A model generated the notes under the pieces. The model saw only the letters and a list, made by a program, of their open reading frames with translations, made no database searches and had not been told where the DNA came from. Below, one piece after another: positions 8,397 through 16,276 of a DNA stretch of 33,899 nucleotides (its first letter is position 1; each line of letters opens with the position of its first letter). A program made the position numbers and the translations under genes. Source of the DNA: Dokdonella_A sp966248875 (GTDB lineage: Bacteria > Pseudomonadota > Gammaproteobacteria > Xanthomonadales > Rhodanobacteraceae); contig CBINBI010000033.1 in the NCBI GenBank assembly GCA_966248875.1, positions 1 through 33,899 on the forward strand, read 5' to 3'.

Positions 8397-8453
8397 GGGT
8401 GGGCCAAGGCCCACCCTATCGCACGACCGTAGGTTGGGCCGCCTCGGCCCACC
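8397..8453. terminator. Bidirectional hairpin pair between convergent ppnN and RND adaptor genes
   Basis: GGGTGGGCC-AA-GGCCCACCC (8397-8416) is a perfect 9-bp inverted repeat starting 11 bases after the ppnN stop. A second imperfect one, GGTTGGGCCG-CCT-CGGCCCACC (8432-8453), follows and faces the adaptor stop at 8472. The two share the GGGCC/GGCCCAC core, so they are also near-copies of each other. There is no clear U-run, so a role as terminator or 3'-end protection is inferred from position. Confidence 0.55.
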
Positions 8454-8471
8454 ATTCAATCATCACGATCG

Positions 8472-9596
8472 TCATCCCGCCCGCATCGATGCCGATGCCG
8501 CGGCGGCGACGGATTCGCGATCGTCGATGCGGACCTTCTGTCCGGCGGCGAGCCGTTCCGCGCCCCGTACGACGACGATATCGCCGGCGGCGAGTCCGCC
8601 GCTGACCGCGGTCAGCTCGCCGTCGCTGGCGCCGGCATTGACCTCGACGCGCTCGGCCGTGCTGTCCGGCTTGATGCGCATGACGTAGCTGCCGTCGCTG
8701 CGCACGACCAGCGCGTCGCGCGGCACGGCCAGAGTCTCGGCGACTTCGCGCTCGGGCAGCGCGACTTCGATCGCGCTGCCGACAAGAAGATCGGCGCTCG
8801 TCAGTGAAAGGCGCAGCTCGAATTGCCGCGAGCGCTCCTCGCCGACCGGCACGACCGCACGCACGCTGGCCTTGAATTCGCGATCGCCGAGGCGAACGGG
8901 CAGTTTCATGTCCGGCTTCACCAGGCTCGCGAGCGCGAGCGGGGCCTGCACGCGCGCTTCGAGATGGCTCGTGTCGACGACGTGCGCGATCGCGGCGCCC
9001 GTGGCGACGTATTCGCCGCGCTGCGCCAGACGTTCGCTGACGACACCCGGGAACGGCGTGCGCAGCTCGGTCTGGTCGAGATCGTGCTGCGCGGAGCGCA
9101 CGCGCACTTCGGCCTGGCGCAGCTGAGCGGTGTACTGCGCGACCTGCGCGCGTGCCTCGTCGAGCTGGTTCGCGGCGACGCTGTTGCTCGCGGCGAGCTT
9201 TTCGAGCCGGACGCGCGTGCGCTCGGCGAGCTCGCGCTGCGCCGTGATGCGTGCGACTTCGCTCTTCGCGTCTTCGAGGCGCAGGCGAATCGTCTCGTCT
9301 TCGAGCTTGGCGACGCGATCGCCGGCCTTCAGGCGAGTGCCGACCTCGGCGACGTATTCGAGCCGGCCGGTCGCGCTGGTCGCGAGCTTGGCATCGTCAC
9401 GGCTGACAACGCTGCCGGGCGCCCAGTGACGCGGCGCGATGCGCGCAACTTCCGCCTTCGCGACCTGGACGATCGTCGGCGGCGGCTCCGGCGGTTTCGC
9501 CTGCTGAGCCTGCGAGCTCGTCGTGGCGAGCAGCGCGGCGGCGAGCGCCGCGGTGATCGCGATCGGGACGGCGTAAAGCGGAATCTTGCTGCGCAT
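8472..9596 (-). CDS. RND efflux periplasmic adaptor (membrane fusion protein, HlyD/AcrA family)
   Basis: Periplasmic adaptor of 374 residues linking an RND permease to an outer-membrane channel. The start is the ATG at 9594-9596, with AGGAAG six bases upstream on the minus strand. A signal-anchor (MRSKIPLYAVPIAITAALAA..) is followed by a biotinyl-lipoyl half (GSVVSRDDAKLATSATGRL), a coiled-coil hairpin rich in Glu/Arg/Ala (about residues 95-165), the second lipoyl half (LRTPFPGVVSERLAQRGEYV) and the beta-barrel/membrane-proximal region (VPRDALVVRSDGSYVMRI). It lies 28 bases downstream of the permease and is surely co-transcribed. Permease-then-adaptor is the reverse of the usual acrAB order. 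No outer-membrane TolC-type gene is nearby, so a shared channel is presumed. The transported compound is unknown. Confidence 0.93.
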   Translation of the reverse strand: MRSKIPLYAVPIAITAALAAALLATTSSQAQQAKPPEPPPTIVQVAKAEVARIAPRHWAPGSVVSRDDAKLATSATGRLEYVAEVGTRLKAGDRVAKLEDETIRLRLEDAKSEVARITAQRELAERTRVRLEKLAASNSVAANQLDEARAQVAQYTAQLRQAEVRVRSAQHDLDQTELRTPFPGVVSERLAQRGEYVATGAAIAHVVDTSHLEARVQAPLALASLVKPDMKLPVRLGDREFKASVRAVVPVGEERSRQFELRLSLTSADLLVGSAIEVALPEREVAETLAVPRDALVVRSDGSYVMRIKPDSTAERVEVNAGASDGELTAVSGGLAAGDIVVVRGAERLAAGQKVRIDDRESVAAAASASMRAG

Positions 9597-9624
9597 CGGC
9601 GACTTCCTTCCTGTCCTGCTTCTC

Positions 9625-12600
9625 TTATGCGGCGCGCGCGACGGCGCCGGCTTCCGCACCTTCCGCGATCGCCTTCGTGCTCTTGCGCTCGTGCGTCGTC
9701 AATCGCATCAGGCTCGGCAGCAGCAGCAGCGAGAACACCATCGCGACCACGACGCCGCCGACGTTGACCGCGGCGAGCCCTCGGTAGATGACGCTGCCCG
9801 GCCCGGGATTCACCGCCATCGGCAGCGCGCCGAGCGCGCCGGTCAGCGTGGAGGCGAGGATCGCGCGCAGGCGCTGGTTCAGCGCGAGGCGGATCGACTC
9901 TTCCAGATCGTGCCCATGATTCTGCGCGTCGCGCGTGCGGTCGACGAGCAGGATCGAGTGATTGACGATCACGCCGACCATCATGATGAAGCCGATCATG
10001 GTCAGCAGATCGAGCGGCTGGAACGCGACCAGGCCGAGCACGCGCAGGCCCAGCACGCCGCCGACCAGGGCGACGGGCACGGTCAGCACGACGACGAGCG
10101 CGTCGCGCAGCGAGCGGAACATCGCCGCGATCAGCATGAACAGCACGACGAGCGCGAGCACGAAGTTCTTCGCCATCGTCGCGACCGTTGCCTCGAGGCG
10201 GTCCGCGCTGCCGGCGAGGCGGATGTTCGCGTCCGGCGGCAGCTTGGACTTCAGGGCCGGCACGATCTCGTTCTGGATCGTCGCCAGCGCGTCCTCCAGC
10301 GAAAGTGTCTGCGGCGGATCCATCGTCAGCGTGACCGTGCGGCGATGGTCCATGCGACGGATCTGGTTCGGGCCGATCGCGGTTTCGAGCGTGATCACGT
10401 CGCCGAGCGGGATCACCTCGCCGCTTGGCGTGACCAGCGGCGCCGCGGCCAGATCTTCCGGCGTTTCGCGCTGATCGGCGCGCAGGATGATCGGCAGGCG
10501 CGTCTGCCCATCGAAGTATTCGCCGAGCCACGCGCCGTCGCCGAGCGCGCGCACGATCGTGCCGAGCGAGTTGCGGTCCCAGCCGGCTTCGGCCATGCGC
10601 CGGTCGTTCGGAATCGCGTGCAGCTCGAGCGTGGTCTGGTCGGTGTTCGGGTTCGCCTGCACATTCGCACCGGGGAACTTCGTCTCGAGGAGCTTGCGGC
10701 CTTCCTCGGCGACGCGGTTCAGCGTCTCGGCGTCGTCGCTCTGCAGATGGATCGCCACCGAGCGCGCCGAGCCGCCGACGCCGCCGAACAGCTCGCCCTC
10801 GCTCGCGAACGCGCGCGTGTCCGGGAATCCGACCGTGATCTCATCGCGCATGATGCGCTCGAGCTCGCCGATGCGTTTCTCGTCGATGACGCGCGCGCCG
10901 ATCGTGCCGCCGCCGGGCCAGAGCCAGATGTAGTAGTTCTTGAGCGCCGGCTGCTTTTCGCCCTTCATGTACGGCGCGAGGCGCTCGATCAGCTTGTTGC
11001 CGATCTCGGCGTTGACCTTCTCGGGGCTCATGCCCGGCGGGAAGCTGAAGTACGCATCGATCGCCGCGCGCTTGACCGGCGGCAGGTAATCGAGCTTCGG
11101 CAGGAAATACCACGACAGGAACAGCGGCAGCACGAGGAGGCCGAGCACCCAGCCGATCTGCTTCGGCCGCGAGTCTGTCCAGCGCAGGATGCGCTCGGTC
11201 AGCGCGGGCCAGCCGTCGCCGTAGCCGGACTTCAGCTTCTTCGCCTTCAGCCAGCCGCCGGCCGCGGCCGGCAGCACGGTGATCGCGACGACGATCGAGA
11301 GCGCGACCGCGATCGAGATCGTGAGCGCGAGGTCGGCGAAGATCTGTCCTTCGACGTCGCGCAGGAACAGCACCGGCAGGAACACGGCGATCGTCGTGAT
11401 CGTGGAGGCGATCAGCGCCGGCACGACCTGTTCGGTGCCGGTCCGTGCCGCTTCGAGCGGCGTCATGCCGGCTTCCTTGAGGCGGATGATGTTGCCGGAC
11501 ACGACGATCGCGCCTTCGACGACCATGCCGACCGCGAACGCGAGCCCGGCCAGCGATATCACGTTGAGGCTGCGCCCGCCGAGGTCGAGCGCGCCGAACG
11601 TCGCGAGCAGGCACACCGGAATCGCGCTCGCGATCAGCAGCGTCGCGCGCCAGTCGCGCATGAACCACCAGACGCAGACGAGCGCCAGCAGTGCGCCGAC
11701 GACGAGGTTCTCGGTCAGGAGATTCACCGCGCGGTGGATGAAGAGCGCCGAGTCGAAGCTCTGCTCGATGCCGAGCCCGCGCGCCTTGAGCGGTCCCTGG
11801 CGCAGCTCGTCGACGACTTTCTTCACCTGTTCCAGCGTGCCCAGCACGTTCGCGCCGGGCGCGCGCAGCACCTGCAGCCCGATCGCGGGGTTGCCGTTCT
11901 GGTAGACGAAAAACCGCTGCTCCGGCGGCTTCAGCTCCACCGTCGCCACGTCGCCGAGCTTGACCGGCCGCCCGTCGCGCCAGGCGAGCACGAGCTCGCC
12001 GAGGTCTTCGGGCTTGTAGCGCCCGGTGAAACGCAGCGCGTACTGGCGCCGGCCGACCTCGACCTGGCCGCCCGACACGTCGATCGGATCGGCGGCCTTG
12101 CGCGCGATGTCGGGAATGCCGACGCCCATCGCCGCTGCCTTGGCGAGATCGACCGTGATGCGCACGTCGTCCGGCGGCCCGGCATTGACGTTGACGGAAG
12201 CGACGCCGGGTACCGACTCGATGCGCGGCTTGATGACGTCCTCGATGAAGCGGCGGTAGTCCTGGATCTGTCCGGGTGTGCCGGGCAGGAGCTGCACGAA
12301 GAACCACGACAGCGAATCGTTGGAGTCGTTGCCGCCGCCGATCTGGATGACCGGGCGGTCCGCGTCCTGCGGCAGCGGGCGGATGCGGTTCATGCGGCCG
12401 ATCACGTCGACCAGCGCGGCCTTCATGTCCGTGCCGATCGAGAACGTGAGGTTGATGAAGCTGCCGCCCGAATTGGCGTTGCCTTCGATTTCCTCGACGC
12501 CGGGAAGGCCCTGCAGCACCTGCTCCTGCGGCTCCAGCAGCTGCGCCTCCACCTCTTCCGGCGATGCGGCCCGCCAGCCCGTGAAGATCGTGATGTTCGG

Positions 12601-12726
12601 CCGGTCGATGTCAGGAAACAGCTGGAGCGGCAGCTTGCCGAGACTCATCACGCCGAACAGGCAGATCAGCGCGACCGTGACGGCGACCGCGATCGGGTTG
12701 CGGATGGATGCGGCGATCAGGCGCAT
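9625..12726 (-). CDS. RND efflux permease (AcrB/HAE family) with atypical proton-relay residues
   Basis: Inner-membrane proton-driven exporter of 1033 residues, full length for the family, starting at the ATG 12724-12726 with GGGAGGG upstream. The layout is the expected duplicated 6+6 helices with two large periplasmic loops: N-terminal helix (AVAVTVALICLFGVMS), PN1 loop starting GWRAASPEEVEAQLLEP, helix-4 region LAFAVGMVVEGAIVVSGNI, and helix-10 region GFIMMVGVIVNHSILLVD. The residues aligning with AcrB D407-D408 are E404-G405. The residue aligning with K940 is N922, while R954 matches R971. The PGVEEIEGNAN and GPGSVIYRGLAAVNVGG segments are normal, and the frame is intact, so this is not a decayed gene. 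Drug, lipid and metabolite export all remain possible. Confidence 0.95.
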   Translation of the reverse strand: MRLIAASIRNPIAVAVTVALICLFGVMSLGKLPLQLFPDIDRPNITIFTGWRAASPEEVEAQLLEPQEQVLQGLPGVEEIEGNANSGGSFINLTFSIGTDMKAALVDVIGRMNRIRPLPQDADRPVIQIGGGNDSNDSLSWFFVQLLPGTPGQIQDYRRFIEDVIKPRIESVPGVASVNVNAGPPDDVRITVDLAKAAAMGVGIPDIARKAADPIDVSGGQVEVGRRQYALRFTGRYKPEDLGELVLAWRDGRPVKLGDVATVELKPPEQRFFVYQNGNPAIGLQVLRAPGANVLGTLEQVKKVVDELRQGPLKARGLGIEQSFDSALFIHRAVNLLTENLVVGALLALVCVWWFMRDWRATLLIASAIPVCLLATFGALDLGGRSLNVISLAGLAFAVGMVVEGAIVVSGNIIRLKEAGMTPLEAARTGTEQVVPALIASTITTIAVFLPVLFLRDVEGQIFADLALTISIAVALSIVVAITVLPAAAGGWLKAKKLKSGYGDGWPALTERILRWTDSRPKQIGWVLGLLVLPLFLSWYFLPKLDYLPPVKRAAIDAYFSFPPGMSPEKVNAEIGNKLIERLAPYMKGEKQPALKNYYIWLWPGGGTIGARVIDEKRIGELERIMRDEITVGFPDTRAFASEGELFGGVGGSARSVAIHLQSDDAETLNRVAEEGRKLLETKFPGANVQANPNTDQTTLELHAIPNDRRMAEAGWDRNSLGTIVRALGDGAWLGEYFDGQTRLPIILRADQRETPEDLAAAPLVTPSGEVIPLGDVITLETAIGPNQIRRMDHRRTVTLTMDPPQTLSLEDALATIQNEIVPALKSKLPPDANIRLAGSADRLEATVATMAKNFVLALVVLFMLIAAMFRSLRDALVVVLTVPVALVGGVLGLRVLGLVAFQPLDLLTMIGFIMMVGVIVNHSILLVDRTRDAQNHGHDLEESIRLALNQRLRAILASTLTGALGALPMAVNPGPGSVIYRGLAAVNVGGVVVAMVFSLLLLPSLMRLTTHERKSTKAIAEGAEAGAVARAA

Positions 12727-12951
12727 GGCGGCCCTCCCGAGGCCTTTGGCACCCGCACGCTAGCCGTGCGTCGTCGGAATCGGATGCGGCAGGAGTCATG
12801 AGCGTTCCACACGCTGCGGCGGAGCGAAACCAGCCGGCGCCGAAGCGTGCAAGCCAGGACTCTGCACCGAAAATGCCGCGCGGATATGACAGTCGGATTG
12901 ACCGGACGCGGGCGGTTCCGGTGGTTCGCTACGATCACGCCTGAGCAAGGC

Positions 12952-14046
12952 TCAGTGTTCGCCTAGCCGGCTCCAGATCGGCAGGATGGCCGGCCCGGCC
13001 AGGCCGCCGTAACGCTCGTCGATCGTCTTCACAAGCGCGGCCGCACGTTCGCGCTGGCCGGCGTCCAGAGCCGCTTCGGCTTTCGCGGTCTTCGCGGCGA
13101 TCTCGCGATGGAGGCCCGCACGGCAGCGCGCCAGGTCGGCGGCGTTGATCTCGTTCGGAGCCTCCAGCGCATCGAGCGCGCGCTCGAGGCCCGCCGCATC
13201 GGCGATGGCGTGCCCGCGTCGCGGCATCGTCAGCGACGTCACGCCGAACACACAGGTGTCGCGCAGCGACGTCCGGCTGACGAGATCGTTGTGCACATTG
13301 ACCTCGTCGCGATCGCCGGTCAGGTAGGCGATGCGCGTCGACGTCTGGAAGCGGTGCACGAGCTCGAGTGGCGGCAGCGCGATGCCGTCGGCGCCGACCG
13401 GATCGCTGCCGGCGTTGAGCAGCGCGCCGCGGAACAGGTCCGGATAGGCGAGGGCGACGCGCAGTGCAACGCGCGATCCGCCGGACAGGCCGCCGACGTA
13501 GGTGCGATCCGGGTCGAGACGATACCGGCGTCGGATGTTCTCGTAGCCGAGCAGCGCGAGCGGAATGCGGCGGTCGAACGTGTCGGCGTCGTTGCCGGAG
13601 CGCGCGGCACTGACGAAGATCACGCTGTGCCGGTCGAGCACGCGCGGCCAGCCGTTGGGCAGCGACGCCTCGGGCCACGGCGGGATGAAGACGAGCAGGC
13701 CATAGCCTCGCGGCGGCGGTGCGCCTGCCGGCACGTAGACGACGAAGCGTTCCGCTGCGAGGTCGACCGGCTCCGCGCGCGTCTCTGCGAGATGTGGGCG
13801 CAGACGTGCATACGCGAGCGGCGTGAGCAGGCGCCGCGCGAGCTCGGCGGTGCTCGCCACGGCCGAATGATCGGCGAACACGAGGTCTTTCAAGAGACCC
13901 GAATCGGCAGCACAGGCAGGCGACGCCGTCTGTCCCGCCCAGGCGATCGCAGCGATTGCCGCTGCGCCGAGACGCGTGCGCCAGGGCGAGCGCCGAGCCC
14001 GCGCGGCTGCGGCGACGGTGCGGAATCCGGATCGATGGGTGGACAT
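12952..14046 (-). CDS. Exported alpha/beta-hydrolase, probable esterase (PHB-depolymerase/feruloyl-esterase-like fold)
   Basis: Predicted exported serine hydrolase of 364 residues. The ATG at 14044-14046 opens a basic N-terminus followed by LGAAAIAAIAWAGQTA and cleavage near PACA. The nucleophile elbow GGLSGGSR places S188. D245 or D247 in LTGDRDEVN and H279 in MPRRGHA complete a plausible triad in the right order. The upstream YGLLVFIPPWPE strand and oxyanion region also fit. Residues after about 290 form an alanine-rich helical tail of unknown role. No strong ribosome-binding site is visible. An inverted repeat CTGAGC-AAG-GCTCAG overlaps the stop codon (12941-12955). It lies 86 bases downstream of the LytTR regulator and may be in the same transcript. 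The substrate is unknown. Confidence 0.75.
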   Translation of the reverse strand: MSTHRSGFRTVAAAARARRSPWRTRLGAAAIAAIAWAGQTASPACAADSGLLKDLVFADHSAVASTAELARRLLTPLAYARLRPHLAETRAEPVDLAAERFVVYVPAGAPPPRGYGLLVFIPPWPEASLPNGWPRVLDRHSVIFVSAARSGNDADTFDRRIPLALLGYENIRRRYRLDPDRTYVGGLSGGSRVALRVALAYPDLFRGALLNAGSDPVGADGIALPPLELVHRFQTSTRIAYLTGDRDEVNVHNDLVSRTSLRDTCVFGVTSLTMPRRGHAIADAAGLERALDALEAPNEINAADLARCRAGLHREIAAKTAKAEAALDAGQRERAAALVKTIDERYGGLAGPAILPIWSRLGEH

Positions 14047-14083
14047 GGGCGGTCGCGGCCAGCATAGCCGCGATCGCGTCGGC

Positions 14084-14109
14084 CACGTTTCGCCGCCAAA
14101 CGAAACGTG
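14084..14109. other. Perfect 9-bp inverted repeat between the LytTR regulator and the esterase
   Basis: CACGTTTCG (14084-14092) and CGAAACGTG (14101-14109) flank CCGCCAAA, 38 bases before the esterase start and 24 bases after the regulator stop. It could be an intercistronic terminator/attenuator or an operator. No U-run follows, which slightly favours a binding site or processing hairpin. Confidence 0.4.
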
Positions 14110-14132
14110 CGCGCTCCTCGCGGGCGCAGCGC

Positions 14133-14939
14133 TCAGTGCAGCAGCCGAACCTTGTCCTTGTAGCTTCGCGACAGCTTCAGCTGCTGTCCGGAATCGAGGA
14201 TCAGGAAATATTCGCCGTTGAGGTGCGAGCGCAGCTCGCGCACGCGCGCGACATTGACGATGGTGGAGCGGTGGATGCGCTGGAACCGGCGCGGGTCGAG
14301 CCGGCTCTCGAGCTCGCGCATGGTCGCGCGCAGCACGTGCGTGTCGGAGGGCGTGTGCACGCACATGTAGTCGCCGGCGGCGTCGATCCACAGGATCTCG
14401 TCGAGCGGTACGCGCAGGATGCGGCCGGAATCCTTGATTGCGAGGCGGTCGTCCACGGGCCGCGCGCCGATGCGGTCGGCGTCGGCGAGCGCTTCGTCGA
14501 GGGTGAGGTCCGGCCGGCCGGACATCGTGCCGAGCAGGCGCAGCAGGCGAGCGCGGTGCTGGTCCGCATCGCGCGTCGCGAGCTCCTGGCGCACGCGCTC
14601 GAGCGCGAGATCGAGCCGTGCGTCGTCGACGGGCTTCAGCAGGTAGTCGAGAGCGTTCGCCTCGAACGCCTTGAGCGCGTACTGGTCGTACGCCGTGACG
14701 AACACGGTCAGCGGCATCTGCGCGGTGGGCACTGCCTTCAGAAGCTCGAAACCGTCCACGCCCGGCATCTGCACGTCGAGGAACATGAGGTCGGGCTGGT
14801 GCTCGGAAATCGCGAAGAACGCCTCGCGTCCGTTGCCGGACTCGGCGACGATCTCGACGTCGGCATGGCGCGCGAGGCGCAGCGCGAGGCCGCGCCGGGC
14901 GAGGGGCTCGTCATCAACGATCAGGGTGCGCAGGCGCAT
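14133..14939 (-). CDS. LytTR-family two-component response regulator
   Basis: DNA-binding response regulator of 268 residues. The ATG at 14937-14939 has GGGAGA seven bases upstream. The receiver domain (residues 1-120) begins MRLRTLIVDDEPLARRGL; D55 in LMFLDVQMPG is the phospho-acceptor, with VTAYDQYALKAFE and LLKPV completing the active site. The C-terminal LytTR domain (about 165-268) shows LDEILWIDAAGDYMCVHT, RFQRIHRSTIVN and LSRSYKDKVRLL. It lies 115 bases after its cognate kinase. LytTR regulators usually bind paired short repeats and govern envelope or secreted functions. The adjacent esterase is a candidate target, by inference. Confidence 0.94.
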   Translation of the reverse strand: MRLRTLIVDDEPLARRGLALRLARHADVEIVAESGNGREAFFAISEHQPDLMFLDVQMPGVDGFELLKAVPTAQMPLTVFVTAYDQYALKAFEANALDYLLKPVDDARLDLALERVRQELATRDADQHRARLLRLLGTMSGRPDLTLDEALADADRIGARPVDDRLAIKDSGRILRVPLDEILWIDAAGDYMCVHTPSDTHVLRATMRELESRLDPRRFQRIHRSTIVNVARVRELRSHLNGEYFLILDSGQQLKLSRSYKDKVRLLH

Positions 14940-15054
14940 GGATGGAATCTCCCGGGTCTGCCGAGCATCGAGGCCAGGACACGCGCGAGCATACGAGGGC
15001 GGAATCCCTGGCGATCCTGCCTGCGCTTGCTTCGTGTCCCCTGCCATTCGAGTG

Positions 15055-16173
15055 TCAGGCTTCCACTGCCTTGCGAACGGCTTCGGTCTCCGGCAGCCGT
15101 TCCAGCGGCAGGCGTAGCGTTACCAGAGTTCCGCGCGGCTCGCATGTGCGGATGGTAAAGCTCTGCCGGTCCCCGTAGAGGACCTGGAGCCGCTCGCGCG
15201 TGTTGGCGAGGCCGACGCCGTGGCCGCCGCCGCTCTTCGGCGCGTAATCGAGGCTGCCCGGGCCGTCGTCGCGCAGCGTGATCTCCAGCACGTCCTCGTC
15301 CGTGCGCGCGACAAGCTCGATGCGGCCGCCTTCCTCGCGCCTGGACACCGCGTACTTGATCGCGTTCTCGATCAGGGGCTGCAGGATCAGGCTCGGCACC
15401 AGCGCGCTGGCGGCTTCGGGCGTGACCATGATGCCGACGCGCAGGCGGTCGCCGAAGCGCACCTGCTCGATGCCGAGGTAGCGGCGCACGGCTTCGATCT
15501 CCTGCTCCAGTGTGACGCGCTGCTCGGGATCGCTGTCGAGCGAATATCGAAGGAAGCTCGACAGCGCGCCGACCATGCCGTTGGCTTGGTCGCGGCGCCC
15601 GTCGAGCACCAGCGTCGAGATCGCGTTCAGCGTGTTGAAGAGGAAATGCGGATTCAGCTGGTAGCGCAGCATGCGCAGCTGCGCCTGGTGCGCCATCGCC
15701 GTCGCGTGCAGCGCCGTTTCCTTCTCGTGCTGGAGCTGGCGCGCGAGCTTGATGCCGACATACGCCGCCGTCCACGCGAAGAGGAGATACAGCGCTCCGA
15801 AGAAATAGGAGATGTAGCCGAGATAGCTCGGCGGCGGCTTGCACTCCTCGCACATCGCGTACAGCGCGAGCTTCCAGGTCAGGCCATAGGCGGCCGAAGT
15901 CAGGATCAGCACCACGCCGCCGGCCCAGAGGCGCTGGCCGAGCGGGCGATTCCAGGTCGCCTCGATCACGGCTCGGATGATCAGCGTGAAGACGATGCCG
16001 AAGAAGACGTCGAGGAGGCAGATCTTGTAATAGTCGAGCGAGCGCCCGACGCCGATGCCGGCCAGGAACTGCTCGAAGCCGTAGCCGAACCAGACGGCGA
16101 TCTGCAGCAGCCAGAACTGGCGGGAAGGTTGGGCGGGCGGCTTCAAGACGGGACGATCATGGCGCGGGAGCAT
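15055..16173 (-). CDS. LytS/YehU-type sensor histidine kinase
   Basis: Membrane sensor kinase of 372 residues that should phosphorylate the LytTR regulator next to it. About four hydrophobic helices lie between residues 18 and 135 (WLLQIAVWFGYGF, LLDVFFGIVFTLII, AGGVVLILTSAAYGL, YFFGALYLLFAW). The His_kinase (PF06580-type) domain has QLNPHFLFNTLNAI with H176, an N-box (ILQPLIENAIKYAV), DDGPG and a GVGLANTRERL G-box. A CEEC motif in the third extracytoplasmic stretch could bind metal or form a disulfide (speculative). The start is the ATG at 16171-16173; the upstream sequence has no strong Shine-Dalgarno. The stimulus is unknown. Confidence 0.93.
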   Translation of the reverse strand: MLPRHDRPVLKPPAQPSRQFWLLQIAVWFGYGFEQFLAGIGVGRSLDYYKICLLDVFFGIVFTLIIRAVIEATWNRPLGQRLWAGGVVLILTSAAYGLTWKLALYAMCEECKPPPSYLGYISYFFGALYLLFAWTAAYVGIKLARQLQHEKETALHATAMAHQAQLRMLRYQLNPHFLFNTLNAISTLVLDGRRDQANGMVGALSSFLRYSLDSDPEQRVTLEQEIEAVRRYLGIEQVRFGDRLRVGIMVTPEAASALVPSLILQPLIENAIKYAVSRREEGGRIELVARTDEDVLEITLRDDGPGSLDYAPKSGGGHGVGLANTRERLQVLYGDRQSFTIRTCEPRGTLVTLRLPLERLPETEAVRKAVEA

Positions 16174-16276
16174 GATAGTAAGGCGTTTCCGTCCCAGGTT
16201 CGCGCCGTCTGGCGTGCGGCCGCAACGGCTGGTCCGGCACGCCCGCATAGCGGCGCGACCTGCGCGGAAACGCGAC

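Noticed and set aside
9586..12801. A 1071-codon open frame on the plus strand opposite the RND permease
   Set aside because: The product is an Arg/Asp/Glu/His/Val-rich low-complexity chain with no domain, typical of the antisense frame of a GC-rich gene. The minus strand encodes a clear RND permease.
12901..12955. Terminator for the esterase gene
   Set aside because: ACCGGA/TCCGGT and CTGAGC/GCTCAG inverted repeats exist, but the second overlaps the stop codon and neither is followed by a U-run. The 225-base gap otherwise shows nothing recognisable.
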